64,000 nt of DNA from assembly GCF_009908285.1 (NCBI RefSeq), contig NZ_JAAARM010000029.1:19942-83941 (forward strand). The letters run 5' to 3'. Origin of the DNA: Pseudomonas sp. Fl4BN1 (GTDB lineage: Bacteria > Pseudomonadota > Gammaproteobacteria > Pseudomonadales > Pseudomonadaceae). Below, piece by piece: positions 16,591-25,488 of this stretch. Position 1 is the stretch's first letter. Every line of letters starts with the position of its first letter. Made by a program: the position numbers and the translations under genes. The notes beneath the pieces were generated by a model, which worked only from the letters and a program-made list of their open reading frames with translations, had not been told where the DNA came from and did not search any database.

Positions 16591-18258
16591 ATGCGCATCC
16601 TGTTGTTCAAGACCCTGGCCCTGACGGCCGCCATTGCCGCCAGCAGTTCAGCCTTCGCCGTGACCCTGGAAGGCGGCGCGGTGGCCGCGCCGAATCAGTA
16701 CGGCGCCGATGTCGCGGCGCAGATCCTCAAGAAAGGCGGCAACGCGGTGGATGCCGCAGTGGCCACGGCCTTTGCCCTGGCCGTGACTTACCCCGAGGCC
16801 GGCAATATCGGCGGCGGCGGTTTCATGACCATGTACATCGACGGCAAACCCTACTTCCTTGATTACCGGGAAACCGCGCCCAAGGCCGCGACCCGCAACA
16901 TGTACCTGAATGAAAAGGGCGAGGTGATCGAGAACCTGAGCCTGGTGGGTGCCCGTGCTGCCGGGGTCCCGGGAACCGTGATGGGCCTGTGGGAGGCGCA
17001 CCAGAAGTTCGGCAAGCTGCCCTGGAGCGAGTTGCTCACGCCAGCAGTGGGCTATGCGAAAAACGGCTTCAAGGTCGCCGACAAGCAGTACCAGTATCGC
17101 GAGGATGCGCTGAAGCTGTTCAACGGCACCACCAATTTTGGTGACTACTTCGGCAGCATGAAGCCGGGTGAAACCTTCCGTCAGCCCGAGCTGGCCGCGA
17201 CCCTGGAACGGATTGCCGACCAGGGCGCCAAGGAGTTCTACAGCGGCAAGACCGCCGACTTGCTGGTGGCGCAGATGCAGGCCGACAAAGGCCTGATCAG
17301 CAAGCAGGACCTGCAGGACTACAAGGTCCAATGGCGCCAGCCGCTGCAGGTGACCTTCCGTGGCAACACCCTGTACACCGCACCACCGCCGAGTTCCGGC
17401 GGGGTCGCCCTGGCTCAGTTGATCAGCATCAAGGAAGACCGCGCAGCGGACTTCAAGGGCGTCGAACTGAACTCGGCCAAGTACATTCACCTGCTGGCGG
17501 AAATTGAAAAGCGAGTGTTCGCCGACCGTGCCGACTACCTCGGCGACCCGGCGTTTTCCGAAGTGCCGGTCAAGCAACTAACCGATCCTGCGTACCTGAA
17601 AAAACGTGCCGCCGAGGTCAACCCCAACGCCATCTCGCCTACCGAGAAGGTGCGCCCGGGGCTTGAGCCGCACCAGACCACGCACTTCTCCATCGTCGAT
17701 GCCCAGGGCAACGCGGTGAGCAACACCTACACCCTGAACTGGGATTACGGCAGCGGCGTGGTGGTCAAGGGCGCGGGTTTCCTGCTCAACGACGAGATGG
17801 ACGATTTCAGCGCCAAGCCCGGCGTGGCCAATGCCTTTGGCGTGGTCGGTGGCGATGCCAACGCCATCGCCCCCGGCAAGCGCATGCTGTCGTCCATGAG
17901 TCCGAGCCTGGTGACCCGCGACGGCAAGGTCACCCTGGTGCTGGGCACGCCCGGTGGTTCGCGGATCTTCACCTCGATCTTCCAGGTGCTGAACAATCTC
18001 TATGACTACAACCTGCCGCTGGAAAAAGCCGTGGCCGCGCAGCGCGTGCATCACCAGTTGCTGCCCAAGGACACCATCTACTTCGACGCCTACGCGCCGC
18101 TCACCGGCAAGGTTGCCGATGAGCTGAAAACCATGGGTTACACCCTGGAGGACCAGGGCTGGGAGATGGGCGATATCCAGGCGATCCGGGTCAACGGCAC
18201 CCAGCTTGAAACCGCTTCCGACCCACGCGGCCGCGGTGTCGGCAAGGTCGTCAAATAA
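16591..18258 (+). CDS. ggt: Periplasmic gamma-glutamyltransferase
   Basis: Self-processing Ntn hydrolase (555 aa) that hydrolyses or transfers the gamma-glutamyl group of glutathione and similar amides in the periplasm. A signal peptide is clear, with cleavage probably after SSSAFA at about residue 24. The catalytic Thr that becomes the N-terminus of the small subunit is T363 in the QTTHFSIVD motif. The PGGSRIFTSIFQV segment of the small subunit is present. The ATG at 16591 follows AAAAGGAAGGACC; the frame is open back into the REP array, but homology starts at the signal peptide. It appears monocistronic. Confidence 0.95.
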   Translation: MRILLFKTLALTAAIAASSSAFAVTLEGGAVAAPNQYGADVAAQILKKGGNAVDAAVATAFALAVTYPEAGNIGGGGFMTMYIDGKPYFLDYRETAPKAATRNMYLNEKGEVIENLSLVGARAAGVPGTVMGLWEAHQKFGKLPWSELLTPAVGYAKNGFKVADKQYQYREDALKLFNGTTNFGDYFGSMKPGETFRQPELAATLERIADQGAKEFYSGKTADLLVAQMQADKGLISKQDLQDYKVQWRQPLQVTFRGNTLYTAPPPSSGGVALAQLISIKEDRAADFKGVELNSAKYIHLLAEIEKRVFADRADYLGDPAFSEVPVKQLTDPAYLKKRAAEVNPNAISPTEKVRPGLEPHQTTHFSIVDAQGNAVSNTYTLNWDYGSGVVVKGAGFLLNDEMDDFSAKPGVANAFGVVGGDANAIAPGKRMLSSMSPSLVTRDGKVTLVLGTPGGSRIFTSIFQVLNNLYDYNLPLEKAVAAQRVHHQLLPKDTIYFDAYAPLTGKVADELKTMGYTLEDQGWEMGDIQAIRVNGTQLETASDPRGRGVGKVVK

Positions 18259-18271
18259 CCGTTGAACCCCT

Positions 18272-18353
18272 GTAGGAGCCGGCTTGCCGGCGAAAGGGCC
18301 CGCCAGCCTGGCGCCAAATCGAGCGGCCTCTTCGCCGGCAAGCCAGCTCCTAC
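18272..18353. repeat. Single REP pair downstream of ggt
   Basis: An inverted pair of REP palindromes (GTAGGAGCCGGCTTGCCGGC and GCCGGCAAGCCAGCTCCTAC) lies 13 bp after the ggt stop codon. The resulting mRNA hairpin may act as a 3' stabiliser or transcription attenuator. It is the same class as the two arrays to the left. Confidence 0.9.
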
Positions 18354-18471
18354 AGTTCTTTGTGCAGGCTGCGACGGCCGGCTGGTCGGCGGCGGCTCAA
18401 TTCCGTAACATTCCCTGACTTCTTCCCGCTCTCCCCAGGGCCCGTCTGCCGGCCCGCCCATCAGGTCAATC

Positions 18472-19917
18472 ATGAAAGCAAAACGTCTGCGTGCCGATGT
18501 CCTGGCCGGACTCACCACCTCGTTCGCCTTGCTCCCCGAATGCATCGCCTTTGCCCTGGTGGCCCACCTCAATCCGTTGATGGGGCTGTATGGCGCCTTC
18601 TTCATCTGCACCCTGACCGCGCTGTTCGGCGGCCGGCCGGGCATGGTTTCCGGGGCTGCCGGTTCCATGGCCGTGGTGATCGTCGCCCTGGTGGTGCAAC
18701 ACGGGGTGCAGTATTTACTGGCCACCGTGCTGCTGGGCGGTTTGATCATGGTCGCGTTCGGCCTGCTGCGCCTGGGCAAGCTGGTGCGCATGGTGCCGCA
18801 CCCGGTGATGCTGGGCTTCGTCAACGGCCTGGCGATCGTCATTGCCCTGGCTCAGCTGGAGCATTTCAAGAGTGCTGGGGTTTGGCTCAGCGGCTCGCCG
18901 TTGTATCTGATGGCCGGGCTGGTGGCGCTGACCATGGCAATCGTCTACCTGCTGCCACGGCTGACCCGCGCGGTGCCGCCGGCGTTGGTGGCGATCCTCG
19001 GCGTCGGCCTGCTGGTCTACCTGCTGGGCCTGCCGACCCGCACCCTGGGGGACATGGCGCATATTGCCGGCGGCTTGCCGAGCCTGGCCTGGCCGAATCT
19101 GCCCTGGACCGCTGAAACCCTGGGCATCATCGCGCCCTACGCATTCCTGATGGCCATGGTCGGCCTGCTGGAAACCCTGCTGACCCTGAGCCTCACCGAT
19201 GAAATCACCGAGAGTCGTGGTTATCCGGACCGCGAATGCGTGGCCCTGGGTGCGGCCAACATGGTTTCAGGGATGTTCGGCGGCATGGGCGGCTGCGCCA
19301 TGATCGGCCAGACCGTGATCAATCTCAGCTCCGGCGGCCGCGGGCGTTTGTCCGGCGCTGTGGCCGGCGGCCTGATCCTGCTGTTCGTGCTGTTCCTGTC
19401 GCCGCTGATCGAGCGCATTCCCCTGGCCGCGCTGGTGGGGGTGATGTTCGTGGTGGCGCAGCAGACCTTCGCCTGGGCTTCCCTGCGGGTGGTCAACAAG
19501 GTGCCGCGCAACGATGTGCTGGTGATCCTCGCGGTCACCGTGATTACCGTGTTCACCGACCTGGCCATTGCGGTGTTCTGCGGCATTGTCATCGCCGCCC
19601 TCAACTTCGCCTGGCAGCAGGCCCGCGAGCTATATGCCGACAGTCACTTGGAGGCCGATGGCAGCAAGCTCTATCAGTTGCACGGGACCTTGTTCTTCGC
19701 TTCCACCACGGCGTTTCTCAACCAGTTCGACTCGGCCAATGATCCGTTGCGGGTGACCATTGATTGTCGTCATCTGAATTTCGTCGACTACTCGGCGATT
19801 GCGGCGTTGAACACCCTGCGTGAGCGTTACGCCAAGGCCGGCAAGCACCTGCGGGTGTTGCATGTGTCGGAGCGCTGCAAGAAGTTGCTCAAGCGCGCCC
19901 GGGTGCAACACGACTGA
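18472..19917 (+). CDS. SulP-family anion transporter with STAS domain
   Basis: Inner-membrane SulP (SLC26) protein of 481 aa. The membrane part (residues 1-380) opens with RADVLAGLTTSFALLPECIA, the typical SulP entry, and contains the GAAGSMAVVIVALVVQHGV segment. The C-terminal STAS domain (about 390-478) includes LRVTIDCRHLNFVDYSAIAA. Substrates in the family include sulfate, bicarbonate and dicarboxylates. The protein is shorter than many SulP members (550-600 aa). The start codon has only a weak AGGT upstream. It appears monocistronic. Confidence 0.87.
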   Translation: MKAKRLRADVLAGLTTSFALLPECIAFALVAHLNPLMGLYGAFFICTLTALFGGRPGMVSGAAGSMAVVIVALVVQHGVQYLLATVLLGGLIMVAFGLLRLGKLVRMVPHPVMLGFVNGLAIVIALAQLEHFKSAGVWLSGSPLYLMAGLVALTMAIVYLLPRLTRAVPPALVAILGVGLLVYLLGLPTRTLGDMAHIAGGLPSLAWPNLPWTAETLGIIAPYAFLMAMVGLLETLLTLSLTDEITESRGYPDRECVALGAANMVSGMFGGMGGCAMIGQTVINLSSGGRGRLSGAVAGGLILLFVLFLSPLIERIPLAALVGVMFVVAQQTFAWASLRVVNKVPRNDVLVILAVTVITVFTDLAIAVFCGIVIAALNFAWQQARELYADSHLEADGSKLYQLHGTLFFASTTAFLNQFDSANDPLRVTIDCRHLNFVDYSAIAALNTLRERYAKAGKHLRVLHVSERCKKLLKRARVQHD

Positions 19918-19947
19918 AACCAATGGGCCAGCGGTTCGCTGTAGCGG

Positions 19948-20065
19948 ATGAAAATACCCGCTGCCTATTTTCATTTCATGGCCCATCACTTAGCTGTTCA
20001 CGACAAGGCCGGCCTCTTTACGAAAATTAGTTTCACTTGGTTTGAATATCACTTCGTTAAGTGAT
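19948..20065. promoter_or_regulatory. Palindromes upstream of the GntP-RpiR-deacylase operon
   Basis: Two inverted repeats lie in the 199-bp gap before the GntP gene: ATGAAAATA with TATTTTCAT (9-bp arms, 9-nt loop) at 19948-19974, and ATCACTT with AAGTGAT (7-bp arms, 4-nt spacer) at 20048-20065. The second is 52 bp before the GntP start codon. TTTCACTT and TTTCACAA nearby may be extra half-sites. They are candidate operators for the RpiR regulator encoded in the operon; this is inference. Confidence 0.45.
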
Positions 20066-20116
20066 TAAAGAATTTCACAACCATTCTAAAGTGACGCTGT
20101 TTTCAAGGAGGACGCC

Positions 20117-21466
20117 ATGGCTCCTGCAACGGGTTATTGGCTGCTGGGTTACGCCGCAGTCGCGATCATTGCGCTGATCGTGTTGATCGCTCGCTATCGC
20201 TTGAACCCCTTTATTGTCATCACCCTGGTATCTGTCGGCCTGGCGCTGATGGCCGGCATGCCGCCTTCCGGGGTAGTGGGTGCCTATGAGGCCGGGGTCG
20301 GCAAGACGCTCGGCCACATCGCCCTGGTGGTGGCCCTGGGCACCATGCTCGGCAAGCTCATGGCCGAATCCGGCGGTGCAGACCAGGTGGCGCGGACCCT
20401 GATCGATCGCTTCGGTGAGCGCAACGCACACTGGGCCATGGTGTGCATTGCCTTCCTGGTGGGCCTGCCGCTGTTCTTCGAGGTGGGTTTCGTGCTGCTG
20501 GTGCCGATTGCCTTCACTGTGGCGCGGCGGGTCGGGGTCTCGCTGCTGATGGTGGGCTTGCCGATGGTTGCCGGGCTGTCGGTGGTTCACGCCCTGGTGC
20601 CGCCGCATCCAGGGGCAATGCTGGCGGTGCAGGCCTATCAGGCGTCGGTGGGGCAGACCCTGCTCTACGCGCTGTTGATCGGCGTGCCCACGGCGATCAT
20701 TGCCGGCCCGGTGTATGCGCGCTTCATCGTGCCGCACATTCACCTGCCGGCAGAGAACCCACTGGAGCGGCAGTTCATTGCTCGTGAGCCGCGCCTGCGC
20801 CTGCCGAGTTTCCGCCTGACCATGGCCACCATCCTGCTGCCGGTGGTGCTGATGCTGATCGGCGGCTGGGCCAACCAGATCGCCGTGCCAGGCACCGGTC
20901 TCAATCAGTTCCTGCTGTTTATCGGCAACTCGGTGATCGCCCTGCTGGTGGCGACTCTGGTGAGCTTCTGGACCTTGGGACTGGCCCAGGGTTTCAACCG
21001 TGAGGCGATCCTCAAGTTCACCAACGAATGCCTGGCACCGACAGCCAGCATCACCTTGCTGGTAGGGGCCGGCGGCGGTCTCAACCGGATTCTCATCGAC
21101 TCCGGAGTGACCGATCAGATCGTTGGCCTGGCCCATGAGTTCCAGCTGTCGCCGCTGTGGATGGGCTGGTTGTTCGCGGTGCTGATGCGGGTGGCTACCG
21201 GTTCCGCTACCGTGGCCTTGACCACCGCCTCGGGGGTGGTAGCACCGGTGGCCGTCGGCCTCGGTTATCCCCATCCGGAATTGCTGGTGATTGCTACCGG
21301 TGCTGGCTCGGTGATTCTGTCCCACGTCAACGACGGCGGCTTTTGGCTGGTGAAGGAATACTTCAATATGACCGTCATTCAAACCTTCAAGACCTGGACC
21401 GTGCTGGAGACGCTGATCTCTGTGATCGCCTTCGGCCTGACCCTGGTACTCGCGGAGTTGCTGTAG
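20117..21466 (+). CDS. GntP-family permease, probably for D-amino acids or N-acyl-D-amino acids
   Basis: Gluconate:H+ symporter family protein of 449 aa with about 12-14 membrane segments. GntP features include GTMLGKLMAESGGADQVAR, GLPLFFEVGFVLLVPI and VHALVPPHPGAMLAV. The family also includes DsdX (D-serine) and other D-amino acid carriers. The gene has a strong AAGGAGG ribosome binding site and is the first of a three-gene operon. Its TAG stop is followed immediately by the ATG of the regulator. The adjacent N-acyl-D-amino-acid deacylase suggests the cargo. Confidence 0.85.
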   Translation: MAPATGYWLLGYAAVAIIALIVLIARYRLNPFIVITLVSVGLALMAGMPPSGVVGAYEAGVGKTLGHIALVVALGTMLGKLMAESGGADQVARTLIDRFGERNAHWAMVCIAFLVGLPLFFEVGFVLLVPIAFTVARRVGVSLLMVGLPMVAGLSVVHALVPPHPGAMLAVQAYQASVGQTLLYALLIGVPTAIIAGPVYARFIVPHIHLPAENPLERQFIAREPRLRLPSFRLTMATILLPVVLMLIGGWANQIAVPGTGLNQFLLFIGNSVIALLVATLVSFWTLGLAQGFNREAILKFTNECLAPTASITLLVGAGGGLNRILIDSGVTDQIVGLAHEFQLSPLWMGWLFAVLMRVATGSATVALTTASGVVAPVAVGLGYPHPELLVIATGAGSVILSHVNDGGFWLVKEYFNMTVIQTFKTWTVLETLISVIAFGLTLVLAELL

Positions 21467-22327
21467 ATGGACATTCTTTATCAGATCCGCTCGCGCCTGG
21501 ATCTGCTCAGCGCCGGGGAAGGGCGGATCGCCCGATTGATGCTCGACGATGTCGGGTTTGCGGCATCCGCCAGCCTCGACGAACTGGCCCGGCGCGCTGA
21601 AGTCAGCCCCGCCACCCTGTCACGTTTCGCCCGCAGCGTCGGCTGTCGCGACTTGCGCCAGCTGCGCCTGCAACTGGCCCAGGCCAGTGGGGTCGGCAGC
21701 CGTTTTCTCGACCCGGCCGGAGCCCCTGAACAATCGGCTTTCTACCGGCAGATCGTCGGCGATATCGAGTCGGCCCTGCACCAGCATCTGGCTGGTTTCG
21801 AGGAGGCACAGTTTGCTGACGCGGTGCGCTTGCTGGGGCGGGCGCGGATGATCCACGCCTTCGGCACCGGCGGCTGTTCGACCCTGTGCAGCGATGAACT
21901 GCAGGTGCGCCTGGTGCGTTTGGGTTATGCCATCGCTGCCTGCCACGACCCGGTAATGATGCGGGTCACCGCTGCCGCCCTGGGGCCGCAACATGCAGTG
22001 ATTGCCTGCTCCCTGACGGGCATCACTCCCGAGCTGCTGGATGCGATAGCCCTGGCCCGCAGCTACGGTGCCGGAATCCTCGCCATCACCTTGCCCGACT
22101 CGCCCCTGGCGCAGTTGGCCGATGTAGTCTTGCCCCTGCACAGCGCCGAAACCTCGTTCATCTACAAACCCACTGCCGCCCGCTACGGCATGCTGCTGGC
22201 CATCGACGTCCTGGCCACCGAGCTGGCCCTGGCCTTGCCGGACGACAACCAGGAGCGCCTGCGACGGATCAAGTTGGCCCTGGACCATTACCGTGGCGGC
22301 GCCGACTGCCTGCCCCTGGGAGACTGA
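21467..22327 (+). CDS. RpiR/MurR-family regulator with SIS domain
   Basis: Transcription factor of 286 aa. The N-terminal RpiR HTH (residues 1-75) has the pattern SPATLSRFARSVGCRDLRQL. A C-terminal SIS domain (about 125-255) follows, with IHAFGTGGCSTLCSDELQVR and GILAITLPDSPLAQLADVVL. SIS domains usually bind phosphosugars, but in this operon the ligand may be a D-amino acid derivative. No base separates it from the GntP stop codon, and 1 base separates it from the deacylase start. It most likely controls its own operon. Confidence 0.88.
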   Translation: MDILYQIRSRLDLLSAGEGRIARLMLDDVGFAASASLDELARRAEVSPATLSRFARSVGCRDLRQLRLQLAQASGVGSRFLDPAGAPEQSAFYRQIVGDIESALHQHLAGFEEAQFADAVRLLGRARMIHAFGTGGCSTLCSDELQVRLVRLGYAIAACHDPVMMRVTAAALGPQHAVIACSLTGITPELLDAIALARSYGAGILAITLPDSPLAQLADVVLPLHSAETSFIYKPTAARYGMLLAIDVLATELALALPDDNQERLRRIKLALDHYRGGADCLPLGD

Positions 22328-22328
22328 C

Positions 22329-23795
22329 ATGCGCTACGACACGCTGATCCGCAATGCCTTGATCATCGACGGCAGCAACCGTCCCGGCTACCGCGCCGAC
22401 CTGGCGATCGACGCGGGCCGTATCCAATGCATTGGTGATCTGTCTGCCGCCAGCGCCCGGGAAGAGATCGACGCGGCCGGGCGGGTGCTGGCCCCCGGTT
22501 TCATCGACGTGCACACCCATGACGACACGGTGGTGATTCGCCAGCCGCAGATGCTGCCCAAGCTCAGCCAGGGGGTGACCACGGTGATCGTCGGCAACTG
22601 CGGGATCAGTGCCGCGCCGGTGAGCCTCAAGGGCGATCCGCCGGATCCGATGAACCTGCTGGGCGAGCGTCCGATGTTCGCCTACCCGCGTTTTCGCGAT
22701 TACCGCGCGGCGGTGGATGCGGCTCGCCCGGCGGTGAATGTCGCGGCGCTGGTGGGGCATACGGCGTTGCGCAGCAATCACCTGACGGACCTGTACCGCA
22801 CGGCGACGGCGGAGGAAATCGCGGCCATGCGCGAGCAACTGCGCGACAGCCTGGAGGACGGTGCCCTTGGCTTGTCCACCGGGCTGGCCTACGCCAGCGC
22901 CTTTTGTGCCGACACCGATGAAGTGGTGCAACTGGCCCAGGAACTGACGGCCTTCGGCGCGGTGTACACCACCCACCTGCGCAGTGAATTCGAGCCGGTG
23001 CTGGAGGCCATGGATGAAGCCTTTCTGATCGGTCGCGCGGCCAAGGCGCCGGTGATCGTCTCGCACCTCAAGTGCGCCGGCGCCGGCAACTGGGGCCGCA
23101 GTCCGCAACTGCTGGCGGCCCTGGAGCAGGCGGCGAAGGATCATCCGGTGGGCTGCGATTGTTATCCCTATGCCGCCAGTTCCTCGACCCTGGACCTCAA
23201 GCAAGTTACGGATGCCTATCGCATCACCATCACCTGGTCGACCTCGCACCCGGCGCAGGGCGGTCGTGACCTGAGCGAGATCGCCGCCGATTGGGGCGTT
23301 AGCCTGCTGGCCGCCGCCGAGCGCCTGCAACCGGCGGGTGCGGTGTACTACGGCATGGACGAAAACGATGTGCGGCGCATCCTCGCTCACCCGCTGTCGA
23401 TGATCGGTTCCGATGGCCTGCCGGAAGATCCCTTCCCCCATCCCCGGCTATGGGGTGCCTTTCCCCGAGTGCTGGGGCACTTCAGCCGTGACCTGGGCCT
23501 GTTCCCGCTGCATACCGCCGTGCACAAGATGACAGGGCTTTCGGCGGCGCGTTTCGGCTTGCAGCAGCGCGGTGAAATCCGCGCAGGGCACTGGGCCGAC
23601 CTGGTGCTGTTCGACCCGGCACGAGTGCGTGACGTGGCCGACTTCAAGAACCCCCAGCAAGCGGCAGAAGGCATCGATGGAGTCTGGGTCAACGGCGTGT
23701 GCAGTTATGCCGAAGGCCAGGCCAATGGTCGGCGCCTGGGCCGCTTCCTCGTGCGTCAGGGCGACTTGCGCCAGGGGTTCACCCGCGCCGGCTGA
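22329..23795 (+). CDS. N-acyl-D-amino-acid deacylase (D-aminoacylase)
   Basis: Amidohydrolase-superfamily enzyme of 488 aa that hydrolyses N-acyl-D-amino acids to the free D-amino acid. The metal motif HTHDD (H62, H64) is present, followed by VGNCGISAAPVSL (metal-bridging cysteine C91), THLRSEFEPVLEAMDE and VIVSHLKCAG. The late aspartate region reads SMIGSDGLPEDPFPHPRLWG. The length is normal for the family. The ATG at 22329 begins the amidohydrolase beta domain (YDTLIRNALIIDGSNRPGY). With the GntP carrier and RpiR protein it forms a scavenging operon for N-acylated D-amino acids. Confidence 0.92.
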   Translation: MRYDTLIRNALIIDGSNRPGYRADLAIDAGRIQCIGDLSAASAREEIDAAGRVLAPGFIDVHTHDDTVVIRQPQMLPKLSQGVTTVIVGNCGISAAPVSLKGDPPDPMNLLGERPMFAYPRFRDYRAAVDAARPAVNVAALVGHTALRSNHLTDLYRTATAEEIAAMREQLRDSLEDGALGLSTGLAYASAFCADTDEVVQLAQELTAFGAVYTTHLRSEFEPVLEAMDEAFLIGRAAKAPVIVSHLKCAGAGNWGRSPQLLAALEQAAKDHPVGCDCYPYAASSSTLDLKQVTDAYRITITWSTSHPAQGGRDLSEIAADWGVSLLAAAERLQPAGAVYYGMDENDVRRILAHPLSMIGSDGLPEDPFPHPRLWGAFPRVLGHFSRDLGLFPLHTAVHKMTGLSAARFGLQQRGEIRAGHWADLVLFDPARVRDVADFKNPQQAAEGIDGVWVNGVCSYAEGQANGRRLGRFLVRQGDLRQGFTRAG

Positions 23796-23911
23796 CGGGA
23801 TGAACTTCATTGCAGTTATGGCTTCGTGATATTAAAGAAACCCGGGGCAGCGCCGAAGTGTTGAGCATCGCCGCCTGTACAGTCGGTTTTTTTCAGTCAG
23901 GGAGTCGCGCA

Positions 23912-24280
23912 ATGAGCTTTGGCAAAACCACCCCCATCCTGCGGATCTTCGATGAAGCCAAGGCCCGGGAGTTTTACCTGGACTTCCTGGGGTTCTCCCT
24001 CGACTGGGAGCATCGTTTCGAAGCCAACTTTCCGTTGTACCTGCAGGTGTCGCGAGGGGAGTGCGTGTTGCACCTCTCGGAGCATCATGGCGATTGCTCG
24101 CCGGGTGCCGCGCTGCGTATCGAAACCGATGAACTGGAAGCCTTCCAGCAGCAGTTGCTGGCCAAGCAGTACCGCTTTTCCCATCCGCAGATCCAGGCCA
24201 TGCCCTGGGGCAGCCAGGACATGACCATCAGCGACCCGTTCGGCAATCGGCTGGTGTTCACCAACGCGATCAGCGTCTGA
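23912..24280 (+). CDS. Glyoxalase / bleomycin-resistance fold protein
   Basis: A 122-aa protein with one vicinal-oxygen-chelate repeat pair. PILRIFDEAKAREFYLDFLGF opens it, VLHLSEHHGDCSPG lies mid-protein, and the C-terminal MTISDPFGNRLVF is typical of the family. Resemblance to the bleomycin-binding-protein-like subgroup suggests sequestration or modification of a small molecule, but no activity can be assigned. The ATG at 23912 follows CAGGGAG. It is on the same strand as the deacylase, 117 bp downstream, and convergent with the AraC gene. Confidence 0.8.
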   Translation: MSFGKTTPILRIFDEAKAREFYLDFLGFSLDWEHRFEANFPLYLQVSRGECVLHLSEHHGDCSPGAALRIETDELEAFQQQLLAKQYRFSHPQIQAMPWGSQDMTISDPFGNRLVFTNAISV

Positions 24281-24286
24281 CTGATT

Positions 24287-25315
24287 TCAGGCCTTGCCGG
24301 CGGCCACGGCTGCCTGGCGGAACTGGCCGGGAGTCAGCCCGGTACGGCTCTTGAAACTGCGGTGGAACGAGCGTGGCTCGGTGAAACCCAGGCAATCGGA
24401 AACGCCCTGGATCGACAGCTCGCTGTGCCGCAGGTAGTGCTCGGCGAGCTCCTGGCGCAGGTCATCGAGAATCTGCTGATACGAAGTCCCGGCCTGCTGC
24501 AACTGGCGTTGCAGGGTGCGCACCGACACCTGTAATTGTTCCGCCACCTGTTCCTTGCGCGGCAGGCCGTGCTTGAGCAATTGGCGCAGCACATTGTGCA
24601 CTTGCAACGCCAGGGGGGCATCGGCCAGGGATGCCATCATCGCCTGGGCATGTTCTTCCAGGGTCTTGAGCAGGCGCGCATCGGCCTGGCGCAGGGGCAT
24701 CTGCAGGTATTCCAACGGCGCCACCAAGGCCGAGCAGGGCTGCTGGAACAGCACCGGACAGCCGAACAGCGCTTCGTACTGCGCCGCTTGGGTCTTTTCC
24801 GGCAGCGCGTGCTCGAACCAGACCGCACTGGGGGACATGGCCGAGTCGGCGATCCAGCGTGCATACAGCAGCCAGGACGCGAGCACGTTCTCCACCAGGT
24901 GCCGGCGGATATCCGCACGCTGATGGCGGCAGCTCCAGATCAGCCGCACGTGCTCAGCGACCACCTCGGCGCGACTGGTGCCCATGTCGCCCACCAGTTT
25001 TTCGAACGGCATGATGCGGCCCATGGCTTCGCCCAGGGTCGCGCAGTTCATGGTGATGTAGCCGAGCACGTTCCAGGAATTGGGTTTGACGAAACGCGCC
25101 GAATTGAGGCCGAACAACGGATCGCCGGAATGCTTGCAGAAGTAGTCCAGCAACCGTTCGTGGACTTCCATCGGCAGGCGCAGGCTGGTGTCGTTCAACT
25201 GCGCGGCTTGTAGCCCCGCCGCCGCCAGCGCCGGCGCCGTGGCAATACCCAGCTGCTCCGCATACAGCAGATATTTGAGCAGGGGCGGGACCGAGGTAAA
25301 GCCGAGGCTGGGCAT
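24287..25315 (-). CDS. AraC-family regulator with Arabinose_bd-like N-terminal domain
   Basis: Regulator of 342 aa. The long N-terminal domain (residues 20-210) is of the type seen in OruR/ArgR-like and MmsR-like AraC proteins (FGLNSARFVKPNSWNVLGYI, IWSCRHQRADIRRHLVENVL). The C-terminal HTH domain (about 245-335) reads VAEQLQVSVRTLQRQLQQAG and CLGFTEPRSFHRSFKSRTGL. The ATG at 25315 has a CAGGAA ribosome binding site and begins the conserved domain; a longer frame starts at 25378. The target is unknown. The convergent glyoxalase-fold gene is 6 bp away. Confidence 0.83.
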   Translation of the reverse strand: MPSLGFTSVPPLLKYLLYAEQLGIATAPALAAAGLQAAQLNDTSLRLPMEVHERLLDYFCKHSGDPLFGLNSARFVKPNSWNVLGYITMNCATLGEAMGRIMPFEKLVGDMGTSRAEVVAEHVRLIWSCRHQRADIRRHLVENVLASWLLYARWIADSAMSPSAVWFEHALPEKTQAAQYEALFGCPVLFQQPCSALVAPLEYLQMPLRQADARLLKTLEEHAQAMMASLADAPLALQVHNVLRQLLKHGLPRKEQVAEQLQVSVRTLQRQLQQAGTSYQQILDDLRQELAEHYLRHSELSIQGVSDCLGFTEPRSFHRSFKSRTGLTPGQFRQAAVAAGKA

Positions 25316-25420
25316 GCGCGGGTTCCTGGCGACGAATCCTTCGGACAGCAGGACGGAGACCGGGAAAGGTAAGGGCAAACCCTGATGGGTGTAAATGCTC
25401 GGCGCGAGGGATTGGCGCCT

Positions 25421-25474
25421 TTCGCTGGCAAGCCAGCTCCTACGAAGCCGTGTAGGAGCCGGCTTGCCGGCGAA
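25421..25474. repeat. REP pair between AraC and chemoreceptor genes
   Basis: Two REP palindromes face each other here in the opposite arrangement to the arrays: TCGCTGGCAAGCCAGCTCCT, then a 10-bp spacer, then GTAGGAGCCGGCTTGCCGGC. It lies just downstream of the chemoreceptor gene, which ends at 25489. Confidence 0.9.
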
Positions 25475-25488
25475 GGGCGCGCCAGGGA

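Noticed and set aside
20075..21382. A 435-codon minus-strand frame opposite the GntP gene
   Set aside because: Rich in H, Q and G with no domain pattern; the plus-strand frame encodes a clear GntP permease with a strong ribosome binding site.
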